Assembly (NCBI RefSeq): GCF_942548115.1
Contig: NZ_OW824151.1
Coordinates: 1,302,001-1,366,000, forward strand
DNA: 64,000 nucleotides
Direction: 5' to 3'
Origin: Aeromicrobium sp. Leaf245
GTDB taxonomy: Bacteria; Actinomycetota; Actinomycetes; Propionibacteriales; Nocardioidaceae
The first letter of the stretch is position 1. The number at the start of each line of letters is the position of its first letter. Below, piece after piece: positions 52,946 through 61,409 of this stretch. Under the pieces are notes generated by a model, which searched no databases, was not told the DNA's origin, and was given only the letters and a program-made list of their open reading frames with translations. Both the position numbers and the translations under genes were made by a program.

Positions 52946-53649
52946 CGACGCCCGGTGTCGTTCGCCCGACGGTGGTCGCCCTGCGTCGCTACCCGGTGAA
53001 GTCGATGGGTGGCGAGGCGCTGCGCAGCGTCGAGCTCGACGCGCGCGGTCTGGTGGGCGACCGCTGGTACGCCGTGGAGGACGAGGACGGACGGTTCGCG
53101 TCGGGCAAGGACAGCCGCCGCTTCCGTCGGCGCGACGCGGTGTTCGAGCACGCGGCGTGCACCACGGGCTCCGGCGAGGTGGTCGTGTCGAGCGGCACGG
53201 GTACGTGGACGGTGGGAGACGCAGTCCTCGACGCCGAGCTGAGCACCGTCATGGAGGCCGCGGTGCGGGTGCTGCCGGAGGCAGGTGTCGGGCACCAGGA
53301 CCAAGGGGCGGTGTCGCTGGTCGGCACGGCCACCCTCGCGTGGTGCGCCGAGCGGTGGAGCGTCGACGCGGACCCGCGTCGGCTGCGCGTCAACGTCGTC
53401 GTCGAGACGGACGAGCCGTTCGTCGAGGAGACCTGGGTGGGTCGTCCGCTCACCGTCGGGGGCGCGGGTCTTCGTGTCGTCGAGCGGGTCCCGCGGTGCC
53501 GGATGGTCGACGTCGCGCAGGACGGGACCTCCGCGGAGGGGTCGTTGCTGAAGCACCTCGGCGCGGAGCGTGACCTCTGCCTGGCGGTGTACGCCGACGT
53601 CGAGACGCCCGGCGTCCTCGCGGTCGGAGACCCCCTGCACCTCGCCTGA
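52942..53649 (+). CDS. MOSC domain-containing protein
   Basis: A 235-residue MOSC protein. The N-terminal beta-barrel half is VVALRRYPVKSMGGEALRSVELDARGLVGDRWYAV. The MOSC half has RLRVNVVVETDEPFVEETWVG and the cysteine in VERVPRCRMVDVAQ (about residue 188), the proposed sulfur or molybdenum ligand. Such proteins (YiiM/YcbX-like) handle molybdenum cofactor in reductases such as amidoxime reduction. It fits with the molybdate importer in this window. GTG 52942 overlaps the VOC stop. Confidence 0.9.
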   Translation: MTTPGVVRPTVVALRRYPVKSMGGEALRSVELDARGLVGDRWYAVEDEDGRFASGKDSRRFRRRDAVFEHAACTTGSGEVVVSSGTGTWTVGDAVLDAELSTVMEAAVRVLPEAGVGHQDQGAVSLVGTATLAWCAERWSVDADPRRLRVNVVVETDEPFVEETWVGRPLTVGGAGLRVVERVPRCRMVDVAQDGTSAEGSLLKHLGAERDLCLAVYADVETPGVLAVGDPLHLA

Positions 53650-53667
53650 GCGACACAGCCGCGGGCA

Positions 53668-53740
53668 AGGATGCTTCCTTCACGCGGCACGGTCCACGCG
53701 AAGGGAGAAGCCCTGATCGCGCAGAGGGAGAATCGTGCGT
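53668..53740. repeat. TCCTTC-CGTGGA repeat, copy 3
   Basis: ATGCTTCCTTCACGCGG at 53671-53687 pairs imperfectly with CCACGCGAAGGGAGAAGC at 53694-53711, and GAGGGAGAATCGTG follows at 53725-53738. Both words are those of the islands at 5081 and 24448. It lies between the convergent MOSC gene and the small membrane gene. Confidence 0.6.
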
Positions 53741-53748
53741 GGCCCGGG

Positions 53749-54162
53749 TCAGCCGAGGGCGAGGAGCGACAGGACGAGGCCGGTCCACGCCGCGGCCGTG
53801 CGGGCGAGGTCGGAGCGGGCCAGGCGGCGCAGCAGCGCCGGGGTGGGGCCGTCCGACCCGAGCCGTCCGTGGGTCGGGGCGGCGACCAGAGCGGTGAGCA
53901 GGAGGGCGACGCCGTGGGCCGCCACCGCGGCCAGGACGAGCGGGCGCGGATCGGCCAGCGCGGCCCACCCGCCCACGGCGAGGAGTGCGGCGTAGAGCGG
54001 GGCCACGAGCGCGACGATGCGCCTCGAGTGCGCCTCGTGCGCGGCGGCGAAGCCCTCGCGCCCGACCGCGGCGAGTGCTGGGTAGACGACCACCGACACC
54101 GTGGTCTGGAACGCCGCGTGCGCGGCGCCGACCACGGCCAGCGCCACGACCGGGTCGATCAC
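53749..54162 (-). CDS. Small membrane protein with four helices
   Basis: A 137-residue protein with four hydrophobic segments (VVALAVVGAAHAAFQTTVSVVVYPALAAV, IVALVAPLYAALLAVGGWAALA, LVLAAVAAHGVALLLTALVAAP, TAAAWTGLVLSLLALG). HRIV and the loop THGRLGSDG resemble DUF1772/DUF4149-type proteins, but I cannot name it. GTG 54162 is chosen because it lies two bases after the DinB gene stop, suggesting one operon. Confidence 0.72.
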   Translation of the reverse strand: MIDPVVALAVVGAAHAAFQTTVSVVVYPALAAVGREGFAAAHEAHSRRIVALVAPLYAALLAVGGWAALADPRPLVLAAVAAHGVALLLTALVAAPTHGRLGSDGPTPALLRRLARSDLARTAAAWTGLVLSLLALG

Positions 54163-54164
54163 GC

Positions 54165-54650
54165 TCAGTCCGTGCCGACGGGGCGCCGCGCGATGAGCTG
54201 CTCCACGAGGATGTCGCCGTGCCCGGAGTGCCGGGCCAGCTCGGCGATCATGTGGCCGTAGAGGTACCGCAGGGAGACCGGCCCGTCGTGCCACGGCCAG
54301 GTCTCGTCGAGGTCGTGCTGGGCGGCCACGACGCGCGAGCGGTCGCAGGCGTCGTCGTAGTCGGCTCGCACCGACTCGATGGTGTCGTCCTCGGCCAGCT
54401 CGAAGCTCTCGGCCGGCGTGCGGGGCAGGCGCAGGTCCTCGCGCGGGACGCCGGCCACGCGCGAGTGGAACCAGACCTTCTCCACGAACGTCGCGTGCTT
54501 CACGAGGCCCAGGACGGTGGTCATCGACGACACGAGCCGGGTGCGCGCCTCGGCGTCGTCGAGCTCGTCGAGCAGCAGGGCGATCTCGGTCCGCTGCGCG
54601 TCGAGCAGACCTTCCAGGACGGTCCGCTCGTCGGCGGTGTGCAGGCTCAT
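54165..54650 (-). CDS. DinB family protein (DUF664)
   Basis: A 161-residue DinB/DUF664 protein. The first helix has ERTVLEGLLDAQRTEIALLLDELDDAE, then LGLVKHATFVEKVWF (first metal His) near residue 55, and VSLRYLYGHMIAELARHSGHGDILVEQL with the HxxxxxxxHxxH-like pair near 135. This is the actinobacterial group of possible thiol-dependent enzymes (mycothiol here). Substrate unknown. ATG 54650 follows TAGCGT by seven bases. Confidence 0.9.
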   Translation of the reverse strand: MSLHTADERTVLEGLLDAQRTEIALLLDELDDAEARTRLVSSMTTVLGLVKHATFVEKVWFHSRVAGVPREDLRLPRTPAESFELAEDDTIESVRADYDDACDRSRVVAAQHDLDETWPWHDGPVSLRYLYGHMIAELARHSGHGDILVEQLIARRPVGTD

Positions 54651-54721
54651 GACCGCCACGCTACGCGCCCCGGCGGTGCGCACCCCCGCATGCGGCCGCC
54701 GGGTGCGAGGATGGGCCCGCC

Positions 54722-55195
54722 ATGTCGACCGAAGCCCCGCAGACCGCTGTCGTGACCATCCACACCGACGGGGGCTGCACGCCGAACCCGGGGCCGGGCG
54801 GCTGGGGTGCGGTGCTGCGCTACGGCGAGCACGTGCGCGAGCTGTGCGGCGGCGAGCCGGGCTCGACGACCAACAACCGGATGGAGCTGACGGCGCCGAT
54901 CATGGCGCTGGAGATGCTGAACCGGCCGAGCACGGTGCACCTGCACACCGACAGCACCTACGTGCGCAGCGGCATCACGTCGTGGCTCGCCGGGTGGGAG
55001 CGCAACGGCTGGCGCACGGCGGCGAAGCAGCCGGTCAAGAACGTCGACCTCTGGCAGCGGCTCAAGGCCGCCTGCGACCGGCACGAGGTGGAGTGGTTCT
55101 GGGTGAAGGGTCACTCCGGGGTCAGCGACAACGAGCTGGCCGACCAGCTGGCGACGCGGGGGATGCGCGAGGCGATGGGCGTGCGACGAGCCTGA
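54722..55195 (+). CDS. rnhA: Ribonuclease HI
   Basis: A 157-residue RNase HI that cuts the RNA strand of RNA-DNA hybrids. The catalytic carboxylates are Asp16 ([16 protein letters not shown]), Glu55 ([14 protein letters not shown]), Asp77 (LHTDSTYV) and Asp141, with His131 in [14 protein letters not shown]. The basic protrusion ([24 protein letters not shown]) is present, as in the E. coli enzyme. Length is normal. Divergent from the DinB gene. Confidence 0.96.
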   Translation: MSTEAPQTAVVTIHTDGGCTPNPGPGGWGAVLRYGEHVRELCGGEPGSTTNNRMELTAPIMALEMLNRPSTVHLHTDSTYVRSGITSWLAGWERNGWRTAAKQPVKNVDLWQRLKAACDRHEVEWFWVKGHSGVSDNELADQLATRGMREAMGVRRA

Positions 55196-55198
55196 GGC

Positions 55199-55303
55199 TC
55201 AGCGGCGGCGGGAGGAGCCGGTCCGCAGCGCGTCGAGGGCCTGTGCGCCCATGAACGCGTAGAAGCCGATCGTGCTCGCGAGGATCGTGCGGGCGGTCTG
55301 CAT
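55199..55303 (-). CDS. Putative 34-residue membrane peptide
   Basis: A very short open frame with good start evidence: TACCGT ends six bases before ATG 55303, the same spacing as in the leaderless genes around it. The peptide starts MQTARTILASTIGFYAFMGA, has one short hydrophobic helix, and ends with SSRRR. It stops three bases beyond the end of the convergent rnhA gene. No family is known; coding status is an inference from the start pattern only. Confidence 0.35.
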   Translation of the reverse strand: MQTARTILASTIGFYAFMGAQALDALRTGSSRRR

Positions 55304-55407
55304 CCTCCGACGGTAGGGCCCTTCGTCCCGGGCCGCCTCCTGAGAACCGCGACTGGGGCGACCGTCCCAGGACGAGGTCGCCGAGGAGCCGGGTCGTCCG
55401 GGCGTCG

Positions 55408-55728
55408 TCAGTCGTGCGTCGGAGGGCGGGAGATCCGGATGGAACGCGGCGATCCGTCGGGGTTGCGCCGGACCCGGCCGTGGCGCTCGTCGTCGTCCTC
55501 GTCCGGCGACGGCATGACGTGGGCGGCACGCTTCTGCCGCTCGAGCTCCTCCTTGGCGTCGGCACGCGAGGGGCTGAAGAAGTTGTCCATGACGCCCATG
55601 CCGTTGCCCATCGTGCCCAGGCCCTCGCGGCCGCCGGGCTTGTCGAGCGAGCGCTGGAACAGGTACAGCGCCAGCACCAGCACGGCCAGCACGCCCACGG
55701 CGAACAGCACGATCCCGACCCACTCCAT
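55408..55728 (-). CDS. Small single-pass membrane protein, acidic tail
   Basis: A 106-residue protein. It begins with one membrane helix (GIVLFAVGVLAVLVLALYLF, residues 5-24) and continues with a soluble tail containing MGNGMGVMDNFFSPSRADAKEELERQKRA and a DEDDDERHGR acidic-to-basic end. It resembles DUF6191-like actinobacterial proteins, but I am unsure. ATG 55728 follows TACCCT by six bases; an upstream in-frame ATG at 55758 lacks such a box. Confidence 0.72.
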   Translation of the reverse strand: MEWVGIVLFAVGVLAVLVLALYLFQRSLDKPGGREGLGTMGNGMGVMDNFFSPSRADAKEELERQKRAAHVMPSPDEDDDERHGRVRRNPDGSPRSIRISRPPTHD

Positions 55729-55848
55729 GTCCTGAGGGTACGCACGCCACCGCGCCACGGCCCGCGTCCTGACGCGCTCGCGTCGGTTCGTCCGACGCAG
55801 ATCGACCCGAACGCGTCGAGACGGGGCGTGCGGTGGAGGTGGGGGGAG

Positions 55849-57078
55849 TCAGGCGGGGGCGCGGCGGTGGCCGCCCGCGTGCTCGGGCTCGTCCTCGGCC
55901 GCGGGGGCCAGGGCGACGGCGATCGCGGTCGTCACGGGAACCGCGAGGACGAGTCCGATGGCACCCACGAGCGTGCGGACGATCTCCTGGCCCAGCTCCT
56001 CGGTCGACGCCATCTCGCCCAGGGGCCGGGAGTACGCCGTGATGAGCAGCAGCACCGTCATCGCCGAGCCCGCGTACGCGAACACGAGCGTGTACACGCT
56101 CGAGGCGATGTGGTCGCGGCCGATCCGCATGGCCGACGTGAACAGCTTGGCCGCGTTGGCGGTCGGCTGGAGCGCGCGCATCTCCCACACCGCGCTCGCC
56201 TGGGTCACGGTCACGTCGTTCAGCACGCCGAGCCCCGCGATCACCATCGTCGCGGCCACGACCCCCGACATCGACAGGTCGGGCACGGTGGCCACCAGCG
56301 TCCGGTCGTCCTCGGAGCCGATGCCGGTCAGGCTCGACCAGTCGGTCGCCAGCGCGCCCATGAGCGCCGTGGCGACGATGCCGAAGTACGTGCCGAACAG
56401 GGCGCTGGTGGTGCGGATGCTCACCCCGTGCGCGAGGTACAGCACGAGCGTCATGATCACCGTCGAGCCCACGATCGCCACCGGGAGCGCGGACCTGCCG
56501 GCCAGCAGGGCCGGGAGGATGAACTGCATGAGCGCGAGCAGCGTGACGCCGATGCCGACGAGCGCGAACAGGCCACGCCAGCGGGCGACCGCCACGACCA
56601 GCACGGCGAACGCGATGGCGAGGGCCAGCAGCGGGAAGCTGCGCTGGAAGTCGTAGAACTCGAACGTCGCCTCCTGGCCCGCGGGCGCGATGCGGATGAC
56701 CTCGATGTCGTCGCCGACGTCGATGCCGGCCTGGAAGCGCGCCGAGTCGAGCACGAACGAGGCGTCGCCGGCGTCGGTCTCGGCCGTCACGTTGGCGCAG
56801 TCGCCCGCCACGGTGGGCAGGTTGTCGGGACCGACGCCACCCGAGCCGCAGTCGAACGGCTTGACGGCGGTGACGGTGGCGTCGACCAGGCTGACACCCT
56901 CGCCGCTCAGCGGGTTGGCGTCGCGCGGGACCTCCGACGCCGACGGCCACAGCATGACCATGGCGACGACCGCCACGAGCGAGATGGCCCCCACCACGAC
57001 GGCGAGGGTCGCGGCCAGGCCCCGGCGGGGCGGGCCGACGTCGAGGTCGTCGAGGGAGTGCGCGTGTCCGTGAGCCAC
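55849..57078 (-). CDS. YibE/F family membrane protein
   Basis: A 409-residue membrane protein with about eight helices. A short N-terminal tail (HGHAHSLDD) and one helix precede an outside domain (about 45-140, with Cys pair and DVGDDIEVIRI), then the family core: FPLLALAIAFAVLVVAVARWRGLFALVGIGVTLLAL, IVGSTVIMTLVLYLAHGVSIRTTSALFGTYFG, and GLGVLNDVTVTQASAVWE with the LNDVTVTQ signature. The function is not known; a transport role is usually guessed. GTG 57078 follows CACGCT by seven bases. Divergent from the phosphotransferase gene. Confidence 0.92.
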   Translation of the reverse strand: MAHGHAHSLDDLDVGPPRRGLAATLAVVVGAISLVAVVAMVMLWPSASEVPRDANPLSGEGVSLVDATVTAVKPFDCGSGGVGPDNLPTVAGDCANVTAETDAGDASFVLDSARFQAGIDVGDDIEVIRIAPAGQEATFEFYDFQRSFPLLALAIAFAVLVVAVARWRGLFALVGIGVTLLALMQFILPALLAGRSALPVAIVGSTVIMTLVLYLAHGVSIRTTSALFGTYFGIVATALMGALATDWSSLTGIGSEDDRTLVATVPDLSMSGVVAATMVIAGLGVLNDVTVTQASAVWEMRALQPTANAAKLFTSAMRIGRDHIASSVYTLVFAYAGSAMTVLLLITAYSRPLGEMASTEELGQEIVRTLVGAIGLVLAVPVTTAIAVALAPAAEDEPEHAGGHRRAPA

Positions 57079-57105
57079 GGGAGACAGCGTGCCACGATGG
57101 GCCAC

Positions 57106-57903
57106 GTGAACGACGCACAGGACACGGGACCGGACGACGGAGGAAGCGCCGACGTCGAGCACCTGCCGGGTGCCGTCGGGGGAGCGATCCGCATCGGACG
57201 CACCGTCCGCCGCCCCACGGGGCCCTGGACGCCGGCCGTCCACGCCCTGCTCGACCACCTCGCCGCGGAGGGCCTCGGCGGTGTGCCACGGGTCGAGGGC
57301 CTCGACGAGGAGGGTCGCGAGGTGCTCAGCTACGTCGAGGGTCGCGGCGTGCCGGTCGACCAGGAGGTCGTGCTCGACACGGTGCTGGTCGAGGCGGTCA
57401 CGTGGCTGCGTGAGTACCACGACCTGGTGGAGGACTTCCGCCCCGACGAGCCGCTGCGGTGGCGCGGCACCGGCGACGAGCCGGTGCTCCTGGAGGCCGA
57501 CCAGATCATCTGCCACCACGACCCCGGCGCGTACAACTGGATCATCCAGAGCGGCCACTTCGTCGCGATGATCGACTGGGACATGGCGGGCCCTGGGCGT
57601 GCGATCGACGACCTCGCCTTCTTGGTCTGGACCGGCATCCCGCTCTACCGCGACATCGGCGCGCAGGAGACCGCCCGACGTCTGGACCTCGTCGTGGAGG
57701 CCTACGGGGAGTGGGGCCCGGTGACGCTCCTCGACGCCGTGGTGGCGCGGATGACGACGGCCAGCGAGCGGATCGCCGCGGGCATCGCCCGGGGAGATGC
57801 CGGCATCGCGAACCTGCAGAAGGTCGGCGAGCCGCAGCGCACGCGCGACCGCGTGGCGGCCTTCCGGGAGCGGATCCCCGCGATCCTCGACGCCCTTCCC
57901 TGA
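57106..57903 (+). CDS. Aminoglycoside phosphotransferase (APH) family protein
   Basis: A 265-residue kinase-fold protein. HLPGAVGGAIRIGRTVRRPTGPW is the start of the N-lobe, VLSYVEGRGVP the hinge. The catalytic loop is ICHHDPGAYNWII (HxDxxxxN), and the metal Asp is in AMIDWDMAGPGRAIDDLAFLVW. It is probably a small-molecule kinase; real aminoglycoside resistance is not implied. GTG 57106 is preferred over ATG 57097 because CACGAT (57093-57098) covers that ATG and stands seven bases before the GTG. Confidence 0.9.
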   Translation: MNDAQDTGPDDGGSADVEHLPGAVGGAIRIGRTVRRPTGPWTPAVHALLDHLAAEGLGGVPRVEGLDEEGREVLSYVEGRGVPVDQEVVLDTVLVEAVTWLREYHDLVEDFRPDEPLRWRGTGDEPVLLEADQIICHHDPGAYNWIIQSGHFVAMIDWDMAGPGRAIDDLAFLVWTGIPLYRDIGAQETARRLDLVVEAYGEWGPVTLLDAVVARMTTASERIAAGIARGDAGIANLQKVGEPQRTRDRVAAFRERIPAILDALP

Positions 57904-57972
57904 CCGACAGGACCACTCCATCGACCGGAGCGCCGACCAGGATGTGACCCGCATCACTCCTAGGATTCGCCC

Positions 57973-58863
57973 ATGGACTCCGCGCTCTCGACCGTCGGGC
58001 TGCCCATCGCGCTCGGGATCATCATGTTCGGGCTGGGCCTCTCGCTCACGCCCGACGACTTCCGGCGCGTGGCCCGCCACCCGAAGGCGGTCACGGTGGC
58101 CCTGGCCTGCCAGCTCGTCGTGCTGCCGGTCGTCTGCTTCGGCCTGGTCACCGCGTTCGACCTCGACCCGCTGCTCGCCGTCGGCATGCTGCTGCTCGCC
58201 GCGTCGCCGGGTGGCACGTCGGCCAACCTCTACAGCCACCTGTTCCGGGGCGACGTCGCCCTGAACGTGTCCCTGACGGCGATCAACTCGATCATCGCGA
58301 TCGGGTCGTTGCCGCTCATCACCAACCTCGCGATCGCCCACTACGGGCTCGACGACGAGGTGTCGCTGCAGTTCCGCAAGGTCGTCGAGGTCTTCGTCGT
58401 CGTGCTCGCCCCCGTGCTCGTGGGCATGCTCGTGCGCGCGAAGAGCCCTGGCTTCGCCCAGCGCGCCGACAAGCCGGTGCGCATCGCGTCGGCCGTGATC
58501 CTGCTGGTCCTCGTGCTCGGGATCCTGGCCAGCACCGGCTCGGACGCAGGTGACTACCTGGCGCAGGTGGGCGCGGCCGCCACGCTGTTCTGCGTCGTGA
58601 GCCTCGTGGTCGGGTTCTTCGTGCCGCGGCTCGTCGGCCTCACGCCGGCCCAGGCGGTGGCCAGCTCGTTCGAGATCGGCGTGCACAACGCCACCCTCGC
58701 CATCTACGTGGCCGTCGAGGTGCTCGACGACACCGCCATCTCGGTGCCGGCGGCGGTCTACGGGCTGCTGATGTTCCCGCTCGCAGCGGTGTGGGGCGTG
58801 GTGCTCACCCGAGTGCTGCTGCCCGGCGAGGGACGGCGCCGCGCGGCGTCCCGAACGTCGTGA
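57973..58863 (+). CDS. Bile acid:sodium symporter (BASS) family transporter
   Basis: A 296-residue transporter with nine or ten helices. IMFGLGLSLTPDDFRRVARHPKAV near residue 20, LAASPGGTSANLYSHLFRGDVALNVSLTAINS (the crossover region with sodium sites) near 75, and FEIGVHNATLAIYVA near 235 are the family signatures. Substrates in bacteria include bile acids, pantoate and other organic anions; the one here is unknown. TAGGAT at 57961-57966 stands six bases before the ATG. Its 3' end overlaps the convergent DUF2071 gene by 59 bases. Confidence 0.93.
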   Translation: MDSALSTVGLPIALGIIMFGLGLSLTPDDFRRVARHPKAVTVALACQLVVLPVVCFGLVTAFDLDPLLAVGMLLLAASPGGTSANLYSHLFRGDVALNVSLTAINSIIAIGSLPLITNLAIAHYGLDDEVSLQFRKVVEVFVVVLAPVLVGMLVRAKSPGFAQRADKPVRIASAVILLVLVLGILASTGSDAGDYLAQVGAAATLFCVVSLVVGFFVPRLVGLTPAQAVASSFEIGVHNATLAIYVAVEVLDDTAISVPAAVYGLLMFPLAAVWGVVLTRVLLPGEGRRRAASRTS

Positions 58864-59551
58864 AGGTGCCCTCGGACCACAGCACCGACGTCGGCTCCGT
58901 GGCCGCCAGCCCGGGAAGGCCGGCCGCCTCGACCAGGGTGTCGTCGATCGACACCAGCTCGGCGCGGTGCAGCGGCCACGCCCGGTGCGTGTTGGGGACC
59001 CACCAGGTCCGGCCGAGGACCCGGGTGTGCAGCCCGAACCGGGCGGTCACGAAGTGCTCCAGCTCGCTCGGCTCGTGGAGCGGCTCGACGGGGCGCACCT
59101 CGATCCGCCCGCCCGCCCCGCGCGGCCCCGGCCAGCGACGACGCGACGTGTAGCGGTGCCGGTCGTCGTGCTGGTCGACCCGCATCCGGGCCCAGGTGTA
59201 CGGCGTGCCGAAGACGATCCGGGCCAGGGCCGACACGAGCAGCCGTGAGGACTCCAGCGACAGGAACACCACGCCGTGGCGGCCTGCGTCGTCGACCGAG
59301 TAGAGGCGCACGTTGGTCTCGTGGAACGTGCCCAGCCACGGCACCGCGGGCCCTGTCCCGAACCCGGCACGTTGCATCCGGAAGGGGATGAGGCCCACGT
59401 AGGTGCTGCCGTCGAGCACGTCGGGGCGCACCCCGGGCGGCATGAATCGCTCGACGGTCGACGGGTCGACCGCCCAGTGCACGAAGGCGATGTCGGCCCA
59501 CGTCTGGCGCATGATGCTCGGCCCGTCCAGCGGGGGTCCGTCGGGGTTCAC
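58805..59551 (-). CDS. DUF2071 (YqjF-like) family protein
   Basis: A 248-residue protein of DUF2071: MRQTWADIAFVHWAVDPSTVERFMPPGV is the usual opening, YVGLIPFRMQRAGF and TFHETNVRLYSVDDAGRHGVVFLSLES follow, and HRAWPLHRAELVSID comes late. The fold is like acetoacetate decarboxylase; activity is not known. GTG 59551 adds 13 residues before ATG 59512, which may be the true start because family members begin there. The last 59 bases overlap the end of the BASS gene on the other strand. Confidence 0.88.
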   Translation of the reverse strand: MNPDGPPLDGPSIMRQTWADIAFVHWAVDPSTVERFMPPGVRPDVLDGSTYVGLIPFRMQRAGFGTGPAVPWLGTFHETNVRLYSVDDAGRHGVVFLSLESSRLLVSALARIVFGTPYTWARMRVDQHDDRHRYTSRRRWPGPRGAGGRIEVRPVEPLHEPSELEHFVTARFGLHTRVLGRTWWVPNTHRAWPLHRAELVSIDDTLVEAAGLPGLAATEPTSVLWSEGTFTTFGTPRGAVPRRAAALG

Positions 59552-59555
59552 GCTC

Positions 59556-61166
59556 CTAGTCTCGTGCGGGTCGCACCGGTCCGCTGGGCGACGGGAGCGC
59601 CACCCGGCGGTCGAGCTCGAGCTCGTCGAGGAACCGCTCGTCGTGGCTGACCACCAGGAGTGCCCCCCGGTAGCCGCGCAGCGCCTCCACGAGGTGCCCG
59701 ACGCTCACGAGGTCCAGGTCGTTCGTCGGCTCGTCCAGCAGCAGCAGCTGGGGCGCGGGGTCGGCCAGCAGCACGCACGCGAGTGCCGCCCGCAGCCGCT
59801 CGCCCCCGGACAGCGTCGCCACGATCCGCTCCGCCGCACGGCCACGGAACAGCAGCCGTGCCAGCTGGGCCCGCACGTGCTGGGGGTCGGCCTCCGGAGC
59901 CACCCGACGCACGTTCTCGAGGACGGAGGCGTCCTCGTCCGGGAGCGTCGGCCGCTGGGCGAGCCTGCCGACGGGCACGCTCACGGTCGCGGACCCGGCG
60001 GCCGGGGCGAGCCGGCCGAGAGCCACCTCCAGGAAGGTGGTCTTGCCGCTGCCGTTGGGCCCGGTCAGCGCCACACGCTCCGGCCCCCTCAGGTGCAGGG
60101 CCACCTCGGTGCCGACGTGCGGGAGCACGAGCCCCTCGGTGACCAGCACGTCACGGGTGCGCGGAACGGCCGTGTCGGGCAGCTCCAGGCGGATCTCGCG
60201 GTCGTCGCGGACCAGCTCCTCGGCCGCGTCGAGGTCGGCTCGTGCGCGGGCCACGTGCTCCTCGTGCGCGCCGCGGAGCTTCCCGGCCGACACCTCGGCC
60301 GCCATGCGCCGGCCGTGGGCGACGATCTTCGGCACCCGCTTCTCGGCCTCGGCCTTGTGCGCCGTCCGCTTCCGCTGGGCGAGCTTGGCGCGGGCCTCGA
60401 CCAGCTCACGTTCCTGGCGCCGCACGTCCGCCTTGGCGTCGCGGACGGCGCGCCCCGCCGCCTCCTGCTCGGCCGCCACGACCCGCTCGTAGACGGAGAA
60501 CCCGCCCGTGACGGTGCGCACCCGTCCGGCGTGCACCTCCACGATCGTGTCCATGCGCTCGAGGAGCTCGCGGTCGTGGCTCGCGACGAGGGCGACCCCG
60601 CCGAACGCGCCGAGCGCCGACGTCAGGTGCGCGCGGGCGCGTCGGTCGAGGTTGTTCGTGGGCTCGTCGAGCAGCACCACGTCGGGCCTGCGCAGCAGGC
60701 GGGCGGCCAGGGCCAGCAGCACGAGCTCGCCGCCGGAGAGGCTCGACGCCTCGCGCGACAGGCCGAGCGAGCCGAGCCCGAGCCGAGCGAGCCAGGCCGC
60801 GGCTCGTTCCTCGACGTCCCAGTCGTCCCCGACCCGGTCGAAGTCGGCCTGGTCGGTGCTGCCCGCCTCGATGGCGCGCAGCGCGACGAGGGTGTCGGCG
60901 ACGTCGAGGACGTCGGCCACGGTGAGCCCCTCGACGGTCCGCACCGGGTCCTGCGGCAGCAGCTCCAGCGACCCCGTGGTCAGGACGGAGCCGCCCGTGG
61001 GGACGAGGTCGCCGTGAGCGAGGCGCAGCAGCGTGGACTTGCCGCTGCCGTTGCTGCCGACGAGCCCGTGCAGCCCGGGCCCGAGGTCGAGGTCGACGTC
61101 GGACAGGGCGGGTGCGCCGTCGGGCCAGGTGTGGGTGACGTGGTGGAAGGACAGGGATGCAGCCAT
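59556..61166 (-). CDS. ABC-F family ATPase
   Basis: A 536-residue protein with two ABC domains and no membrane part. Domain 1 has GSNGSGKST (about 38-46) and [31 protein letters not shown]; domain 2 has GPNGSGKTT (about 368), LSGGERLRAALACVLL, LLLDEPTNDLD, SHDER. The linker (about residues 235-320) is long, charged and helical. ABC-F proteins act on the ribosomal E site, some giving antibiotic resistance, others being translation factors. It has an SD and, unlike most genes here, a leader of about 220 bases. Confidence 0.93.
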   Translation of the reverse strand: MAASLSFHHVTHTWPDGAPALSDVDLDLGPGLHGLVGSNGSGKSTLLRLAHGDLVPTGGSVLTTGSLELLPQDPVRTVEGLTVADVLDVADTLVALRAIEAGSTDQADFDRVGDDWDVEERAAAWLARLGLGSLGLSREASSLSGGELVLLALAARLLRRPDVVLLDEPTNNLDRRARAHLTSALGAFGGVALVASHDRELLERMDTIVEVHAGRVRTVTGGFSVYERVVAAEQEAAGRAVRDAKADVRRQERELVEARAKLAQRKRTAHKAEAEKRVPKIVAHGRRMAAEVSAGKLRGAHEEHVARARADLDAAEELVRDDREIRLELPDTAVPRTRDVLVTEGLVLPHVGTEVALHLRGPERVALTGPNGSGKTTFLEVALGRLAPAAGSATVSVPVGRLAQRPTLPDEDASVLENVRRVAPEADPQHVRAQLARLLFRGRAAERIVATLSGGERLRAALACVLLADPAPQLLLLDEPTNDLDLVSVGHLVEALRGYRGALLVVSHDERFLDELELDRRVALPSPSGPVRPARD

Positions 61167-61400
61167 GGGGGCCTCCTGAGGGTCGTGGCGGGCTGGAGCG
61201 GTGTGAGCCGCGCGAGCGCGCCGTCAGGAGGACACGACGTCAGGACGTCCCGAGAGTCCGGGCAGGCGCCCGGGGTCGCAGGAGCAACCGTGAACGAGGT
61301 CGACGAGGCGCGCAGCGTCGAGCGGACGCGCGCAGGGCTCGGACCTCAGAGCTTCACGGTGGCAGATCACCTCACGGAACGGGGACCCCCAGGCTACTAC
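61167..61400 (-). promoter_or_regulatory. Long leader of the ABC-F gene with possible mini-ORF
   Basis: On the minus strand TAGCCT at 61396-61391 is a candidate -10 and overlaps the divergent TACCGT box of the cupin gene. The leader of about 220 bases then contains a three-codon frame GTG-AAG-CTC-TGA (61357-61346) with GAGGTG ahead of it, and a hairpin at 61273-61258 (CCGGGC/GCCCGG). This fits the pattern of ribosome-mediated attenuation known for other ABC-F genes, but no clear terminator/antiterminator pair could be settled by eye. Confidence 0.3.
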
Positions 61401-61409
61401 CGTGCGGCC

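Noticed and set aside
53671-53711. Intrinsic terminator only, for the MOSC gene.
   Set aside because: Pairing is imperfect and no U-run follows, while the words match the islands at 5.1 and 24.5 kb; a repeat family member is the better call.
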